Source: Haliangium sp963772315
GTDB taxonomy: Bacteria > Myxococcota_A > Polyangia > Haliangiales > Haliangiaceae
Assembly (NCBI GenBank): GCA_963772315.1
Contig: CAVYWJ010000003.1
Span: forward strand, 62,001-126,000
Length of the DNA stretch: 64,000 nucleotides
Reading direction: 5' to 3'
In this document: one piece after another, positions 7,854-18,325 of the stretch
Position numbering within the stretch: position 1 is the first letter of the stretch
How the letters are laid out: each line of letters begins with the position of its first letter
Notes under the pieces: model-generated
Databases searched by the model: none
Seen by the model: only the letters and a program-made list of their open reading frames with translations
Told to the model about the DNA's origin: nothing
Program-made: the position numbers and the translations under genes

Positions 7854-10151
7854 CTACGACGCGCTTCGGGCCAGGTACCGCCCCGTGATCGATGCTTGCT
7901 CGGCCGCGAGGCCGCGCGGCGGACCTTCGAACACCACGCGGCCTCCCTCGCGCCCCGCGCCGGGTCCCATGTCGATGATCCAGTCCGCGCGGGCGATGAC
8001 GTCGAGATTGTGCTCGATCACGATGACGGTGCTGCCGTTATCGACCAGGCGATCCAGCAGGCGCACGAGGTTGTCCACATCGCTCAGGTGCAGGCCGCTG
8101 GTCGGCTCGTCGAGCACGTAGAGTCGCGAGGTGGTGCCGAGCTCGTTCGCGAGCTTCAGGCGCTGCCGCTCCCCACCGGAGAGCGTGTTCAGCGTCTGGC
8201 CCAGCGTCAAATACCCGAGCCCCACATCGTCCAGCGCCTGCAGCGTCGCGACGACCGGTCGCTCGGTGAAGAACTCACGCGCTGCCACGACCGAGAGCTG
8301 CAGCGCCTCGCTGATGTTCTTGCCGCGCAGCGTGAAGCCGAGCACCTCGTCCGTGAACCTGCGGCCCTCGCAGGCCTCGCAAGGAGTCGCCACGGGATCC
8401 AGGTGCGCGAGCTCGGTGTAGACGACCCCGAGCCCCCGACATTCCGGACACGCCCCCTTGGAGTTGGCGCTGAACAGCGAGGCGTTCACCTTGTTTGCCG
8501 ACGCGAATGCCTTTCGAATCAGGTCGAGCATCCCGCTGTAGGTCGCGAGGTTGGAACGGCGCGACCCGGGCGTCAGGCTCTGATCGACGATGATCGCGTC
8601 CGGATAGCGCTCGGGGAGCACACCTCGGATCAGCGAGCTCTTGCCGGATCCCGCCACACCCGTGACCGCGGTCAGGACACCCTGCGGGATCTTCACGCTC
8701 ACGCCGCGCAGGTTGTGCAGCGTGGCCTGGTCGAGGACCAGGTGTCCGGTCGGACGCCGGGGGTTCGCCTTGATCGTCGGGTGGCGGCTCAGGTGTCTGC
8801 CGGTGAGCGTGCCGGAGGTCATCAGTCCGGCCAGGTCGCCCTGATACACCACCTGACCGCCGTCGCGCCCCGCGCCGGGCCCGATGTCAACGATGTGGTC
8901 GGCAACCGCGATGACCGCCGGCTTGTGCTCGACCACGAGCACGGTATTGCCCTTGTCACGGAGTCGCTTCAGCACCCCGGTGAGACGCTGGATGTCGTGA
9001 GGGTGCAGGCCGACGCTCGGCTCGTCGAAGATGTAGACCATGTCCGTCAGGCTCGAGCCGAGGTGGCGCACCATCTTGACTCGCTGTGACTCACCGCCCG
9101 AGAGCGTCAACGTCTCGCGATCCAGGCTGAGATACCCAAGGCCGATGGCATCGAGCTGCTCGAGTCGTTCGGCGAGCGCGGTCACGATGGGAGCCACCGC
9201 GGCGGCATCGATCGCGCGGGCAAAGACCGCGAGCTCGGTCACCTGCATCGCGGCGCACTCGGCGATGTTCGTCCCGCTGATCCGGCATCCGAGCGCGGCT
9301 GCGCTCAGGCGCGCGCCCGCGCACTGGCCGCAGATCCCCCGGGTGACGACCCGATCGAAGATCGGCTTCACATGCGCCGGAAGCTGCTCGGCATCCTTCG
9401 ACAGGTAGAGCCGCTTGAGCTTGGGGATGAGGCCTTCGTAGGTCGAGTTGATCTTGCCGGTCTTGACCTTCACACCGGTCAGCTCGAGCAGCTTGTGCCA
9501 CTCGTCCTTCGAGTAGTCACGGAGCTTCTTGTCGTTGTCGAAGAACCCGGACCCGGCAAAGATGCTCCAGAACCACGAGTCGACCTCGAACGAGGGAAAT
9601 CGAATCGCGCCCTCGTTCAGCGACCTGTCTCGATCCACGAGCTCGTCAACGTTGATCGCCGAGATCCGGCCGAGCCCCTCGCACTCCGTGCACATTCCCT
9701 GTGGATCGTTGAAGGAGAACGCGTTCGCGCCTCCGATCGCCGGAGACCCGACGCGCGAGTAGACCAGCCGCAGCAGCGCGTACGCGTCAGTGACCGTGCC
9801 GACCGTGGAGCGCGAGTTCCCGCCCAGACGGCCTTGATCGACGATGATCGCCGCCGACAGGTTGGCGAGGGAATCGACGTCGGGCCGACCGTAGCGCGGC
9901 AGGAAGTTCTGGATGAACGTCGAGAACGTCTCGTTGAGCAGTCGCTGCGACTCGGCTGCGATGGTGTCGAACACCAGCGAGGACTTCCCGGAGCCCGAGA
10001 TCCCGGTGAACACCGTGATCTCGCGCTTCGGGATGTCCAGCGAGACGTTCTTCAGGTTGTTCTCGCGGGCGCCACGGATCTCGAGGCGGTCCCGGGCGCT
10101 GTCACGCGCTGGCGTCCCCGGGACGGCTTGGTCGACGAGCGGTGATGTCAC
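7854..10151 (-). CDS. UvrA-like ABC ATPase (short class)
   Basis: 765-aa tandem-ABC protein of the UvrA family, distinctly shorter than canonical UvrA (~940 aa). Both nucleotide-binding sites are complete: Walker A GISGSGKSS and GVAGSGKSS, signatures LSGGESQRVK and LSGGERQRLK, Walker B VYIFDEPSVGLHPHD and LYVLDEPTSGLHLSD. Cysteine pairs in CTECEGLG, CGQCAGAR, CPECRGLG and CEACEGRR indicate zinc modules. Such short UvrA-like proteins occur beside the true UvrA and include DrrC-type drug-resistance proteins; which role applies here is not clear. GTG 10151 is chosen because AAAGGA lies 5 nt upstream. No uvrB or uvrC is nearby. Confidence 0.85.
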   Translation of the reverse strand: MTSPLVDQAVPGTPARDSARDRLEIRGARENNLKNVSLDIPKREITVFTGISGSGKSSLVFDTIAAESQRLLNETFSTFIQNFLPRYGRPDVDSLANLSAAIIVDQGRLGGNSRSTVGTVTDAYALLRLVYSRVGSPAIGGANAFSFNDPQGMCTECEGLGRISAINVDELVDRDRSLNEGAIRFPSFEVDSWFWSIFAGSGFFDNDKKLRDYSKDEWHKLLELTGVKVKTGKINSTYEGLIPKLKRLYLSKDAEQLPAHVKPIFDRVVTRGICGQCAGARLSAAALGCRISGTNIAECAAMQVTELAVFARAIDAAAVAPIVTALAERLEQLDAIGLGYLSLDRETLTLSGGESQRVKMVRHLGSSLTDMVYIFDEPSVGLHPHDIQRLTGVLKRLRDKGNTVLVVEHKPAVIAVADHIVDIGPGAGRDGGQVVYQGDLAGLMTSGTLTGRHLSRHPTIKANPRRPTGHLVLDQATLHNLRGVSVKIPQGVLTAVTGVAGSGKSSLIRGVLPERYPDAIIVDQSLTPGSRRSNLATYSGMLDLIRKAFASANKVNASLFSANSKGACPECRGLGVVYTELAHLDPVATPCEACEGRRFTDEVLGFTLRGKNISEALQLSVVAAREFFTERPVVATLQALDDVGLGYLTLGQTLNTLSGGERQRLKLANELGTTSRLYVLDEPTSGLHLSDVDNLVRLLDRLVDNGSTVIVIEHNLDVIARADWIIDMGPGAGREGGRVVFEGPPRGLAAEQASITGRYLARSAS

Positions 10152-10313
10152 GGCGGTCCTTTCGTGTGGTTGTGCCGGCGCGGAGATTCTCGCGTGGGCT
10201 CGGGCCAACGCAAGGCGCACCAAGCAGGAAAGTGGCGACGGACATCCTCGACGCCGTCGCGCTCCTGGTCGCGGCGCGGCGCACGCGCCGTGGCTGGCCC
10301 CGTGGCTTCCGGG

Positions 10314-11246
10314 TCAGTGACGAGGAGTGAACGCGTACTGCGTCGGCTCCTCGGCCAGGGCGCGGGTGAATTCGTCCAGGAAGACGCGGACCCGCGCCGG
10401 CACCTGCGCGCGTGAGGGCAGCAGGGCATAGATGCCGGCCTCGGGCGGGTGATAGGTGGGCAGGAGCGCCACCAGACGCCCCACGGCCAGGTCCTCGGCC
10501 ACCAGGTAATCGGGCGCAAAGCCCAGCCCCCGGCCCTCGAGCAGGAAGGCGCGCAGCGCCTCGGCGGTGTTGGTCCAGGTCGCGGCCTCCACCCGCACCT
10601 TGTGCTTGCGGCCGCGCGCGTCGGTGAGGCGGATCTGCTGGGGCTGGGACAGGTTGTGAAGCAACACCCAGGCGTGCTGGACCAGATCGCCAGGTCTGCG
10701 CGGCTGGCCGTGACGCTCCAGATACGCGGGCGCACCGCACAGGATGGGGCGCATGATCGAGAGCTTGCGCTGCACGTACGAGCCAGTGCCGCGCAGGCTG
10801 CCCACGCGGATGGCCAGGTCGAGGCGCTGCTCCACCAGATCGAGCACGCGATCATCGATGACGAGGTCCACGCACACGCCGGGGTAGCGGCTGGCGAAGC
10901 GGGTGAGGAACGGGACCAGGACGCGCACGCCCAGGTCGCTGCCGGTGGTGATGCGCAGCGTGCCCTGCGGCTCGTCCTGGGCGGCGCGCGCGTATTGCAC
11001 CAGCTGCTCGGCCTCCTGGACCATGCGCGCGCAGTGCGCCAGGCACCGCTCGCCCGCCTCGGTCAGCGATTGCTTGCGCGTGGTGCGCTGCAAGAGCCGC
11101 ATGCCCAGCATTGCCTCCAGCTCGGCGACCTGCGTGCTCACCACCGCCTTCGAGAGGCCCAGGTCGCGCGCCGCCGCCGTCATGGAGCCCGCGCGCGCCA
11201 CCGCCGCGAACACCGCCATGCGCCGGTAGATGGTGAAGTCCTGCAT
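10314..11246 (-). CDS. LysR-family transcriptional regulator
   Basis: 310-aa LysR regulator starting MQDFTIYRRMAVFAAVARAG. The N-terminal winged HTH (GSMTAAARDLGLSKAVVSTQ) and the LTTR dimerisation helix are followed by a substrate-binding-like domain (GTLRITTGSDLGVRVLVPFL onwards). It belongs to the broad CrgA/AaeR-like LysR group. It diverges from the MBL-fold lipoprotein gene with 99 bp between starts, so that gene is the likely target. Frames extending right to 12191 are shadows of the plus-strand gene. Confidence 0.88.
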   Translation of the reverse strand: MQDFTIYRRMAVFAAVARAGSMTAAARDLGLSKAVVSTQVAELEAMLGMRLLQRTTRKQSLTEAGERCLAHCARMVQEAEQLVQYARAAQDEPQGTLRITTGSDLGVRVLVPFLTRFASRYPGVCVDLVIDDRVLDLVEQRLDLAIRVGSLRGTGSYVQRKLSIMRPILCGAPAYLERHGQPRRPGDLVQHAWVLLHNLSQPQQIRLTDARGRKHKVRVEAATWTNTAEALRAFLLEGRGLGFAPDYLVAEDLAVGRLVALLPTYHPPEAGIYALLPSRAQVPARVRVFLDEFTRALAEEPTQYAFTPRH

Positions 11247-11247
11247 C

Positions 11248-11264
11248 GTTCCGAATTTACGAAC
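11248..11264. promoter_or_regulatory. Candidate LysR binding site
   Basis: Inverted repeat GTTC-N9-GAAC directly upstream of the LysR start and about 80 bp before the divergent MBL-fold gene. It fits the LysR T-N11-A style of operator, and its half-sites flank an AT-rich centre in otherwise GC-rich DNA. Not supported by any second copy that I see. Confidence 0.4.
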
Positions 11265-11345
11265 AACCTGTCGCGATTGTCGAGGATTGTCTGGAGCCAG
11301 GTCGGCCTGTACCTTGGCGTCATCAACAACGAGAGAGCAAAGACC

Positions 11346-12263
11346 ATGAACATGCACGCAACCACCCGCCGCATCGTCACGTCCTTCGTGTTCGCCGCCC
11401 TGACCACCGCCGGCTGCGCCAAGGACGCCACCACCACTGGCCCCGAGGGGCCGGACGCCACGCCGTCCGCGATCTCCACCCAGGTGTACGTCAGCGCGCC
11501 CGAGGCGTTCAGCGCCACCTCCACCCTGATCCTGGGCGAGTCCTCGGCGATCCTGGTTGACGCGCAGTTCACGCTCAGCGAGGGCGCCAAGGTCGCCGAC
11601 TGGATCGCGGGCACCGGCAAGGAGCTCCAGGCCATCTACATCACCCACGCCCATCCGGATCACTACTTCGGCCTGGTGTCCGTGCTGGAGCGGTTCCCGG
11701 GCACCCCGGTCTACTCCACCGCGGTGGTGCGCGAGCACATCCTCGTCCACGCGCCCAAGGATCTGGCGGAGTGGAAGCCCGCCTTCGGCGCCGAGCTGCC
11801 CGATCAGCCGGTGTTCCCCGAGGTGCTCGACGCGAGCTTCCTCACCCTCGAGGGACATCGCATCGATATCGTGTCCCTGAAGCAGGGCGACATGGAGGAT
11901 GTCACCGTGTTGCACATTCCTGACCTCGAGACCGTCATCACCGGCGATGTCACCTACCGGGGCATGCACGCCTGGCTGGCCGAGACCGACAAGCAGGGCC
12001 GCGTCGCGTGGCTGGAGAGCATCGAGCAGATCAAGGCCCTCGCCCCCCGGGTCGTGATCTCGGGCCACAAGGCGCCCGCGCTCACGGACGACCCGGTGGT
12101 GCTCGACGATACCGCCGCCTACATCCGCAAGTTCGACGAGCTCCTGCCGCAGAACGCGGACGCCGAGGCGCTGTTCGCGGCCATGAAGCAAGCCTACCCC
12201 GACCTCACCGGCGACATCATCCTGACGTTCGCCACCCAGGCGGCGTACCCCAGCGGCTCCTGA
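11346..12263 (+). CDS. MBL-fold metallo-hydrolase lipoprotein
   Basis: 305-aa predicted secreted lipoprotein: signal peptide to residue ~22 with lipobox TTAGC, then a metallo-beta-lactamase fold. The zinc-binding HxHxDH motif is intact (ITHAHPDHYFG), followed by later ligand motifs (VLHIPDLETVITGDVTY and VVISGHKAP). The overall pattern matches the diverse 'Vmh-type' MBL hydrolases; the substrate cannot be read from sequence. The divergent LysR gene upstream probably controls it. ATG 11346 is the start that gives the signal peptide; codon 3 is also ATG. Confidence 0.85.
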   Translation: MNMHATTRRIVTSFVFAALTTAGCAKDATTTGPEGPDATPSAISTQVYVSAPEAFSATSTLILGESSAILVDAQFTLSEGAKVADWIAGTGKELQAIYITHAHPDHYFGLVSVLERFPGTPVYSTAVVREHILVHAPKDLAEWKPAFGAELPDQPVFPEVLDASFLTLEGHRIDIVSLKQGDMEDVTVLHIPDLETVITGDVTYRGMHAWLAETDKQGRVAWLESIEQIKALAPRVVISGHKAPALTDDPVVLDDTAAYIRKFDELLPQNADAEALFAAMKQAYPDLTGDIILTFATQAAYPSGS

Positions 12264-12282
12264 GCACGAGCGAGAAGGCTGG

Positions 12283-13554
<1,272 letters not shown>

Positions 13555-13558
<4 letters not shown>

Positions 13559-13758
13559 GCCGGCACCCGCGCATCCCACTCGGACGCCAGCGCCCGGAAC
13601 TGGTCCTGCCGCAGATACTGCGTGATCAGCGTGTGCTCGCGCAGGGCTCGAATGCCTTTCTCGACATCCGGCGGCGGCGGCACCTCACGCCAGAACACAT
13701 CCCACAGCCCGAGCCGGCTCTCGACGCGCCGGATACGCGCCTCCGTCCACGCCTCCCG
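13555..13758 (-). pseudogene. 3' remnant of the gene upstream of the VWA gene (MoxR/RavA-like?)
   Basis: About 67 in-frame codons, reading from EAWTEARIRRVESRLGLWD to HTLITQYLRQDQFRALASEW and ending at a TGA whose last bases overlap the VWA start (ATGA). Such 4-bp coupling is typical of MoxR/RavA ATPase-VWA pairs, so this is probably the C-terminus of that ATPase. Nothing upstream of ~13758 continues it: no Walker motifs are present, and sequence beyond that point codes on the other strand. Identification is by context; the residual sequence alone is not diagnostic. Confidence 0.35.
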
Positions 13759-13760
13759 CG

Positions 13761-14292
13761 GTCTGCGAAGCCGAGGAGGAGGATCGACAGTCGGTCGGCC
13801 GGGATGCCTCGCAGCGGGTCCGCGACAAGGTCGAGGATGAGTACGAGGATCTCGAGGAGATCAAGGGTGACGCGCTCGAGCAGCTCGACGCGGTGCTGGC
13901 CGAGAGCTCCCTGAAGGACAGGCACAGCAAGGCCAAAGAGCACCGCGGCAAGGTCACCGAGTGGTGGGCCAGCATCGAGAAGATGACCCGCAGCCTGCGC
14001 GGCGCCAATCACCCCGTGGTCGCGTTCATGCTCAGGGAGGGCCAGGCGGCACACAAGAGCCGCCAGAAGCTCCAGCTCCTACTGCGACGTGTCGTCTTTC
14101 CGTATGGATTCGGGCGAAGTGGACTGCCTGAAGGCGTCGGGATGCCTGGTCGACGCCCTGGTCAAGAAAGATGGCGACTTCGCCAAATGCACCAGGTTCG
14201 ATGATCGTATCGACTGCTACAAGCTCTGCCCCGACATCGACGATGACGGCGAGTTCCGTGCGGCCTCGCCCCGATGGCGAGAGGATTGCTGA
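13761..14292 (+). pseudogene. Charged/cysteine-containing protein, 5'-truncated and frameshifted
   Basis: From 13761 the plus strand codes without a start codon: a charged, probably helical stretch (EEEDRQSVGRDASQRVRDKV, then EYEDLEEIKGDALEQLDAVL) running to HKSRQKLQ at ~14070. One extra base then moves the frame to SSSYCDVSSFRMDSGEVDC, followed by a segment with further spaced cysteines (CLVDALVKKDGDFAKC, RIDCYKLCPD) ending at 14292. The amino-acid composition is protein-like in both parts, and the join restores one protein of ~177 residues. The 5' end stops at the same point as the AAA remnant on the other strand, so a deletion or rearrangement joined them here. Family not recognised. Confidence 0.4.
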
Positions 14293-14436
14293 TGCAGCCG
14301 ACGCTGCTCCTGCGCCTCGCGTACGCCTTGGTCCCGGCCCGCGATGCAACGGTCGTCAGCACCATGGCGGAGATCATGACGCGCCCTGCTTCGCGCCGCT
14401 GACGCGGATGGCGCTCGAGACGCGCAGGGGCGAAGC

Positions 14437-15108
14437 ATGCGCCACACCAAGCCCTCGACCGAGGCCATCCAGACGTATCTCTGCGATCCTCAGTGCGATG
14501 TCGTGGAGATGGACTCGGGGCGGCAAGGAGAACTGAGCGCATCGGCTCGCCTGGCCACCGGGCTGGTCATCGAGCCCGACTCCTGGGTCGCCTACCCCGC
14601 CCCCCTGTCACTTCAGGTCATCGTGCCCCACGACCCAGGGCTGGCCTGGGCGCGCATCGACGCGTTCTGTGATCTCGCGCTGGCCGTCCAGGTGGTTGCC
14701 GGCTGCGTCTCGGTGGAGAACAGCCATCGCCTTGCGGAGCGAGTCACCTTTGGCAGGTCGACCCAGCCAGCGAAGCTCATGGACATGCAGCCGAGCCTGA
14801 CACTGCGGCGACTCGCCGAGCGCAGGAGCTTTGACAAGCGCAAGCTCGATCGCGAGGTGCCGTCGCCGGAGTGGGGCCTCTTCCTGAGCCGCAGGCACCT
14901 CGACGTGGTGTCCGCGAACGATCTCGAGGCCAGCGGCGTGTTTCATCAGGTGCGCCGGCTGGGCGACGATCTGGTGTTCCTGCAGCTCACGGCTGATCCT
15001 GCCGACGCCCTGCGACCCGACTACGACGCTCTCCTCGATCCAGTCCGCCGGGTGCTCGCCCCGCTCCTCTCGCCGCCCAGCCTGGACGCAGGTGCTTCAC
15101 AGCCCTGA
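14437..15108 (+). CDS. Hypothetical protein (possible DUF3396-like immunity protein)
   Basis: 223-aa protein without signal peptide or membrane segment; AGGGG lies 6 nt before ATG 14437. The pattern of a central WARIDAFCDLALAVQ helix, a WGLFLSRRHLDVV block and a terminal YDALLDPVRRVLAPLL recalls the DUF3396 family found as immunity proteins beside type VI or polymorphic toxins, but I am not certain of that match. It lies 144 bp downstream of the broken cysteine-containing gene; a toxin remnant followed by its surviving immunity gene would fit. If DUF3396 is wrong, this is simply an unrecognised cytoplasmic protein. Confidence 0.55.
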   Translation: MRHTKPSTEAIQTYLCDPQCDVVEMDSGRQGELSASARLATGLVIEPDSWVAYPAPLSLQVIVPHDPGLAWARIDAFCDLALAVQVVAGCVSVENSHRLAERVTFGRSTQPAKLMDMQPSLTLRRLAERRSFDKRKLDREVPSPEWGLFLSRRHLDVVSANDLEASGVFHQVRRLGDDLVFLQLTADPADALRPDYDALLDPVRRVLAPLLSPPSLDAGASQP

Positions 15109-15147
15109 GCGACCACACCAGGCCGCATGGACGCGCAGTGACCGCAG

Positions 15148-15185
15148 GCGCCAGCGCGGGGCCGACGCGACCCCAGCGCTGGTGC
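15148..15185. terminator. Bidirectional terminator hairpin
   Basis: Near-perfect stem GCGCCAGCGCGGGG / CCCCAGCGCTGGTGC with a 9-nt loop in the 90-bp gap between two convergent genes (ends at 15108 and 15199). Very stable; no U-tract. Confidence 0.45.
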
Positions 15186-15198
15186 TCCGGGGCGCGGC

Positions 15199-15909
15199 TC
15201 AGCGCGCGGCGGGCGGGGCCGGGCTGGCCGGCGCGCCGGGCGCGTCGCCGTCCGGGGCCTCGTCCTCGTCGGCGCCGTTGCGCGACGAGCGCAGGAAGCC
15301 GAGCTCGCGCAGCTGCCGGCGATCCTTGATCGCGCGGCGGGCGATCGCGCTCCACTGCAGGTAGTACGACCACATCGCATCTTCGGTCGCCTGGACGAAG
15401 TCCGGCGCGCCCGCGGCCGGCGCCGGCTCCACGGGCGGCGGCTGCATCACCTGGACGAGCAGGCCGCGGGCCACGCCCAGCGCCTCCTCCCCCAGCCCGT
15501 GCTTGTTCAGGGTGGCCAGCGCCGCGGTGTCACCGCTCGTGGTCAGCTCGTCGATGCGCTCGACCAGCGTGCTCACGCTCAGCACCACCTCCTTGCCCTC
15601 GGTCTGGCCGAGGTTCTGGAACACCCTGGTGTGCACCTCGGGGTGATGCCGCAGGAGCACCGCGGAGGCGATCGGGAACCAGTGGTTCTCCCACGCGTCC
15701 AGGAGCTCGATCTGGTCGCGCGCCGGCCCCGCGGACCGCTGCACGCGGAGGCGGCTGGTCGAGGTCTGGCGCAGCAGCGCCCAGCCCTCGTCCAGCGCGG
15801 CCTGGTCGAAGCCGTACTGCTGCAGCTCCCGCATGTTCGCGGCGTTGCCGAGCCCCATCAGGAACCTCAGCAGTCGCTGCGCTTTCTGTCCCACTGTCAA
15901 ACGAGCCAT
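15199..15909 (-). CDS. Hypothetical protein
   Basis: 236-aa protein of unknown function. ATG 15909 is preceded by AAGGAGAC at ideal spacing. The sequence opens MARLTVGQKAQRLLRFLMGL, contains a mostly helical body including LLDAWENHWFPIASAVLLRH, and ends in a low-complexity Ala/Pro/Asp tail (residues ~205-236). No signal peptide, membrane segment or catalytic motif is visible. The helical pattern could be a helical-bundle scaffold, but I recognise no family. It is transcribed alone, convergent with the upstream hypothetical gene. Confidence 0.6.
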   Translation of the reverse strand: MARLTVGQKAQRLLRFLMGLGNAANMRELQQYGFDQAALDEGWALLRQTSTSRLRVQRSAGPARDQIELLDAWENHWFPIASAVLLRHHPEVHTRVFQNLGQTEGKEVVLSVSTLVERIDELTTSGDTAALATLNKHGLGEEALGVARGLLVQVMQPPPVEPAPAAGAPDFVQATEDAMWSYYLQWSAIARRAIKDRRQLRELGFLRSSRNGADEDEAPDGDAPGAPASPAPPAAR

Positions 15910-16239
15910 CACGTGTCTCCTTGTTTGCTGTCCCTCGTGTCCCGGTCGCCGCCAGTAGCGACGGCGATCGAGTGACTTCACTCTGCACACGGCCCGGTCG
16001 CTGCGCTACCCCGTGTAATATGGTGTTATAATGTGCGCGCACTGACGATTCCCCCGCCTAACCATCGAATCACCGCCGTCGAAACACGCCCGTCCCCGTG
16101 TCCGACGTCAACGCCACAAAGTGCCGGCATGTGATCTTGGCCGCACGATTCAGGGCCTCGTCGCTCGCGGATCCAGGCGCACTGGCTCGGGAACCGCGTG
16201 CCCCGGCGCCGGAATCAAGGTCCCCACGGGGACTGACAG
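15910..16239. other. Gene-free upstream region
   Basis: About 330 bp upstream of the hypothetical gene. It includes an AT-rich patch around 16015-16033 with TATAAT on the plus strand (16027-16032) and TATAAC on the minus strand, but no convincing -35 element at the right distance on either strand. It leads into the repeat array starting at 16240. Confidence 0.3.
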
Positions 16240-16452
16240 GATCCGAGCGGGGGACCAACGCGTCCGAGCGGGGGACCAACGCGTCCGAGCGGGGGACCGA
16301 CCTGATCCGACCAGGGGATCGATGCGTCCGAGCGGGGGACCATCATGATCCGAGCAAGGGATCTCGATGTCCGAGCGGGGGATCGACCTGTTCCGAGCGG
16401 GGGATCGAGCTGTCCGAGCAGGGGATCGAGCCGTCCGAGCGGGGGAGTCTGA
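16240..16452. repeat. 21-22-nt tandem repeat array, about 10 units
   Basis: Roughly ten imperfect direct repeats with core TCCGAGCGGGGGA(C/T)C and a variable 5-7-nt linker; period 21-22 nt. The first three units are nearly identical. Open frames run through on both strands, but mixed 21/22-nt spacing shifts the frame, so I treat the array as non-coding. It is not a CRISPR: there are no constant repeat/spacer blocks and no cas genes. Confidence 0.75.
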
Positions 16453-16467
16453 TCGCGGCACCAGAAA

Positions 16468-16590
16468 TCGCGAGCGCAGGAGCCGAATCCACGATCAGCG
16501 TAGCCGATATCGCGAGCGCCGGAGCAGAATCCGCGAGCGCCGGAGCCAAAATCGCGAGCACCGGAGCCAAAACCGCGAGCACCGGAGGGC
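16468..16590. repeat. 18-21-nt tandem repeats adjoining the first array
   Basis: Five to six imperfect units with core GCGAGC(G/A)CCGGAGCC and short A-rich linkers (AAAATC, GAATCC). The core differs from the array just upstream but the period is similar, so the two may share an origin. The 200 bp from here to the monooxygenase start at 16792 show no gene. Confidence 0.65.
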
Positions 16591-16791
16591 ATACGGCGAC
16601 GCGTCACAGCGTGACGAGAAACGCTCTGCGCCGGGTTATCGCCGCATCTGGCGCGCCGCCGCTTGGGGGGGCACGCACGGGACGAGAAGCGGAGCGCGAC
16701 GCCCGTCTCTTTCCACCTCTAACTTATGCCAGAGACGGGGGCTTGCGGCAAGCCCCCGGTCATGCCGCACAGTCATCGGCCATGACAGACC

Positions 16792-18260
16792 ATGACAAAG
16801 CATGCAGTGGTGATCGCTGGAGGAGGTCCGACGGGGCTGATGTTGGCGGGCGAGCTCGCGCTGGCGCGGGTCGACGTCGCCATCGTCGAGCGGCGCGCCA
16901 ACCAGGACCTCGCCGGGCTCGCGCGCAGGCGGTCTGCACTCGCGCACCATCGAGGTGCTCGATCAGCGTGGAATCGCGGATCGCTTCCTCTCGCAAGGGA
17001 AGGTCATGCAGGTCGCGGGCTTCGCGATGATCCCTCTCGACATCAGCGACTTTCCGACTCGCCACAACTACGGGCTCGCGCTGTGGCAGGAAGGCATCGA
17101 GCGCATCCTCGCCGCCTGGGTCGACGAGCTGGCGGTACCGATCTATCGCGAACGTGAGGTGACGGGCTTTGCCCAGGACGACACCGGCGTCGACGTCGAG
17201 CTGTCCGACGGCCGCTCGTTGCGGGCGCAGTACCTCGTCGGATGCGACGGCGGTCGCAGCCTGATCCGCAAGAAAGCCGGCATCGACTTCCCGGGCTGGG
17301 ATCCGTCCGTCAGCTACTTGATCGCCGAGGTCGAGATGACCGACGAGCCGGCGTTGGGCATCCGCCGTGACGACAGGGGCATCAATGGCCTCGGCAAACT
17401 CGAGGACGGGAAGCGCGTGCGGGTGGTGTTGATCGAGCCGCACGTCAGGCAAGGCGACGAGCCGACCCTGGACGACCTTCGCGAGGCGCTCATCGCCGTC
17501 TACGGGACCGACTTCGGTGTTCACAACGTCACGTGGCTCTCGAGGTTCACCGATACGACCCGGCAGGCGGCGTCCTACCGCGAGAGACGGGTGCTCCTGG
17601 CCGGCGACGCGGCGCACGTGCATTCCCCGGCAGGCGGACAAGGACTCAACATCGGTGTCCAGGACGCCGTGAACCTGGGATGGAAGCTGGCCCAGGTGGT
17701 CAACGGCACATCGCCGGAGAGCCTGCTCGATACCTACCAGGCCGAGCGGCACCCGATCGGTGCGCGCGTGCTCAAGACCACCATGGCGCAGACGGCGCTC
17801 AACCGCGGCGACGAACGGACGAAGGCCTTGCGCGAGACCATGTCCGAGCTGCTCAAGATGGACGAGCCTCGCAAGCGATACGCCGCGATGATGTCTGGTC
17901 TGGACATTCACTACGACCTCGGCACGGGACACCCGCTGCTCGGGCGCCGCATGCCCGATCTCGACGTGGTCACCGACGAGCGGCCCACGGCGGGTGTTCA
18001 CCCTGCTGCACGATGCCCGACCGGTACTGCTCAATCTCGGTGAGCCCGGCGCCCTCGACATCGCTCCATGGGCGGATCGGGTTCAACGGGTCGACGCTCG
18101 ATACGCTGGTGCGTGGGAGCTCCCGGTGCTCGGCGCGGTCGCTGCTCCCACTGCCGTGTTGATTCGGCCCGACGGATACGTCGCGTGGGTCGGAGACGGC
18201 ACGGACCAGGGCCTTCGCGACGCCCTGACCACCTGGTTCGGACCGCCCGATCACGGCTGA
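16792..18260 (+). CDS. FAD-dependent aromatic monooxygenase (two one-base frameshifts)
   Basis: Class A flavoprotein monooxygenase of the phenol/PheA-TfdB-like group that also includes polyketide hydroxylases. The pieces give the FAD dinucleotide motif (GGGPTGLMLAGEL), the DG motif (LVGCDGGRSLIRKKAG), the GD motif (LLAGDAAHVHSPAGGQGLN) and a C-terminal thioredoxin-like domain (FTLLHDARPVLLNLG onwards), together ~488 aa. The frame changes at the GGG run 16915-16917 and at ~17990; each is one surplus base, and removing both restores a continuous protein. Substrate unknown. It stands alone, with the lipoprotein gene convergent downstream. Confidence 0.82.
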
Positions 18261-18325
18261 GCCGCGAGCGCTGCCCCTGGTTTGCGAGCTCGTTCCTCTG
18301 GGGGAGCCAGATCCGCGAGCGCCGG

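Noticed and set aside
6574..8121. 515-codon plus-strand frame across thrS
   Set aside because: Antisense to well-conserved ThrRS sequence; no ribosome-binding site or protein family.
13626..14054. 142-codon minus-strand ORF with MoxR-like position
   Set aside because: It contains no Walker A or B motif and is antisense to a stretch with better protein-like composition on the plus strand.
16240..16590. Repetitive protein coding across the array
   Set aside because: Frames are open on both strands, but unit lengths mix 21 and 22 nt and there is no ribosome-binding site or conserved start.
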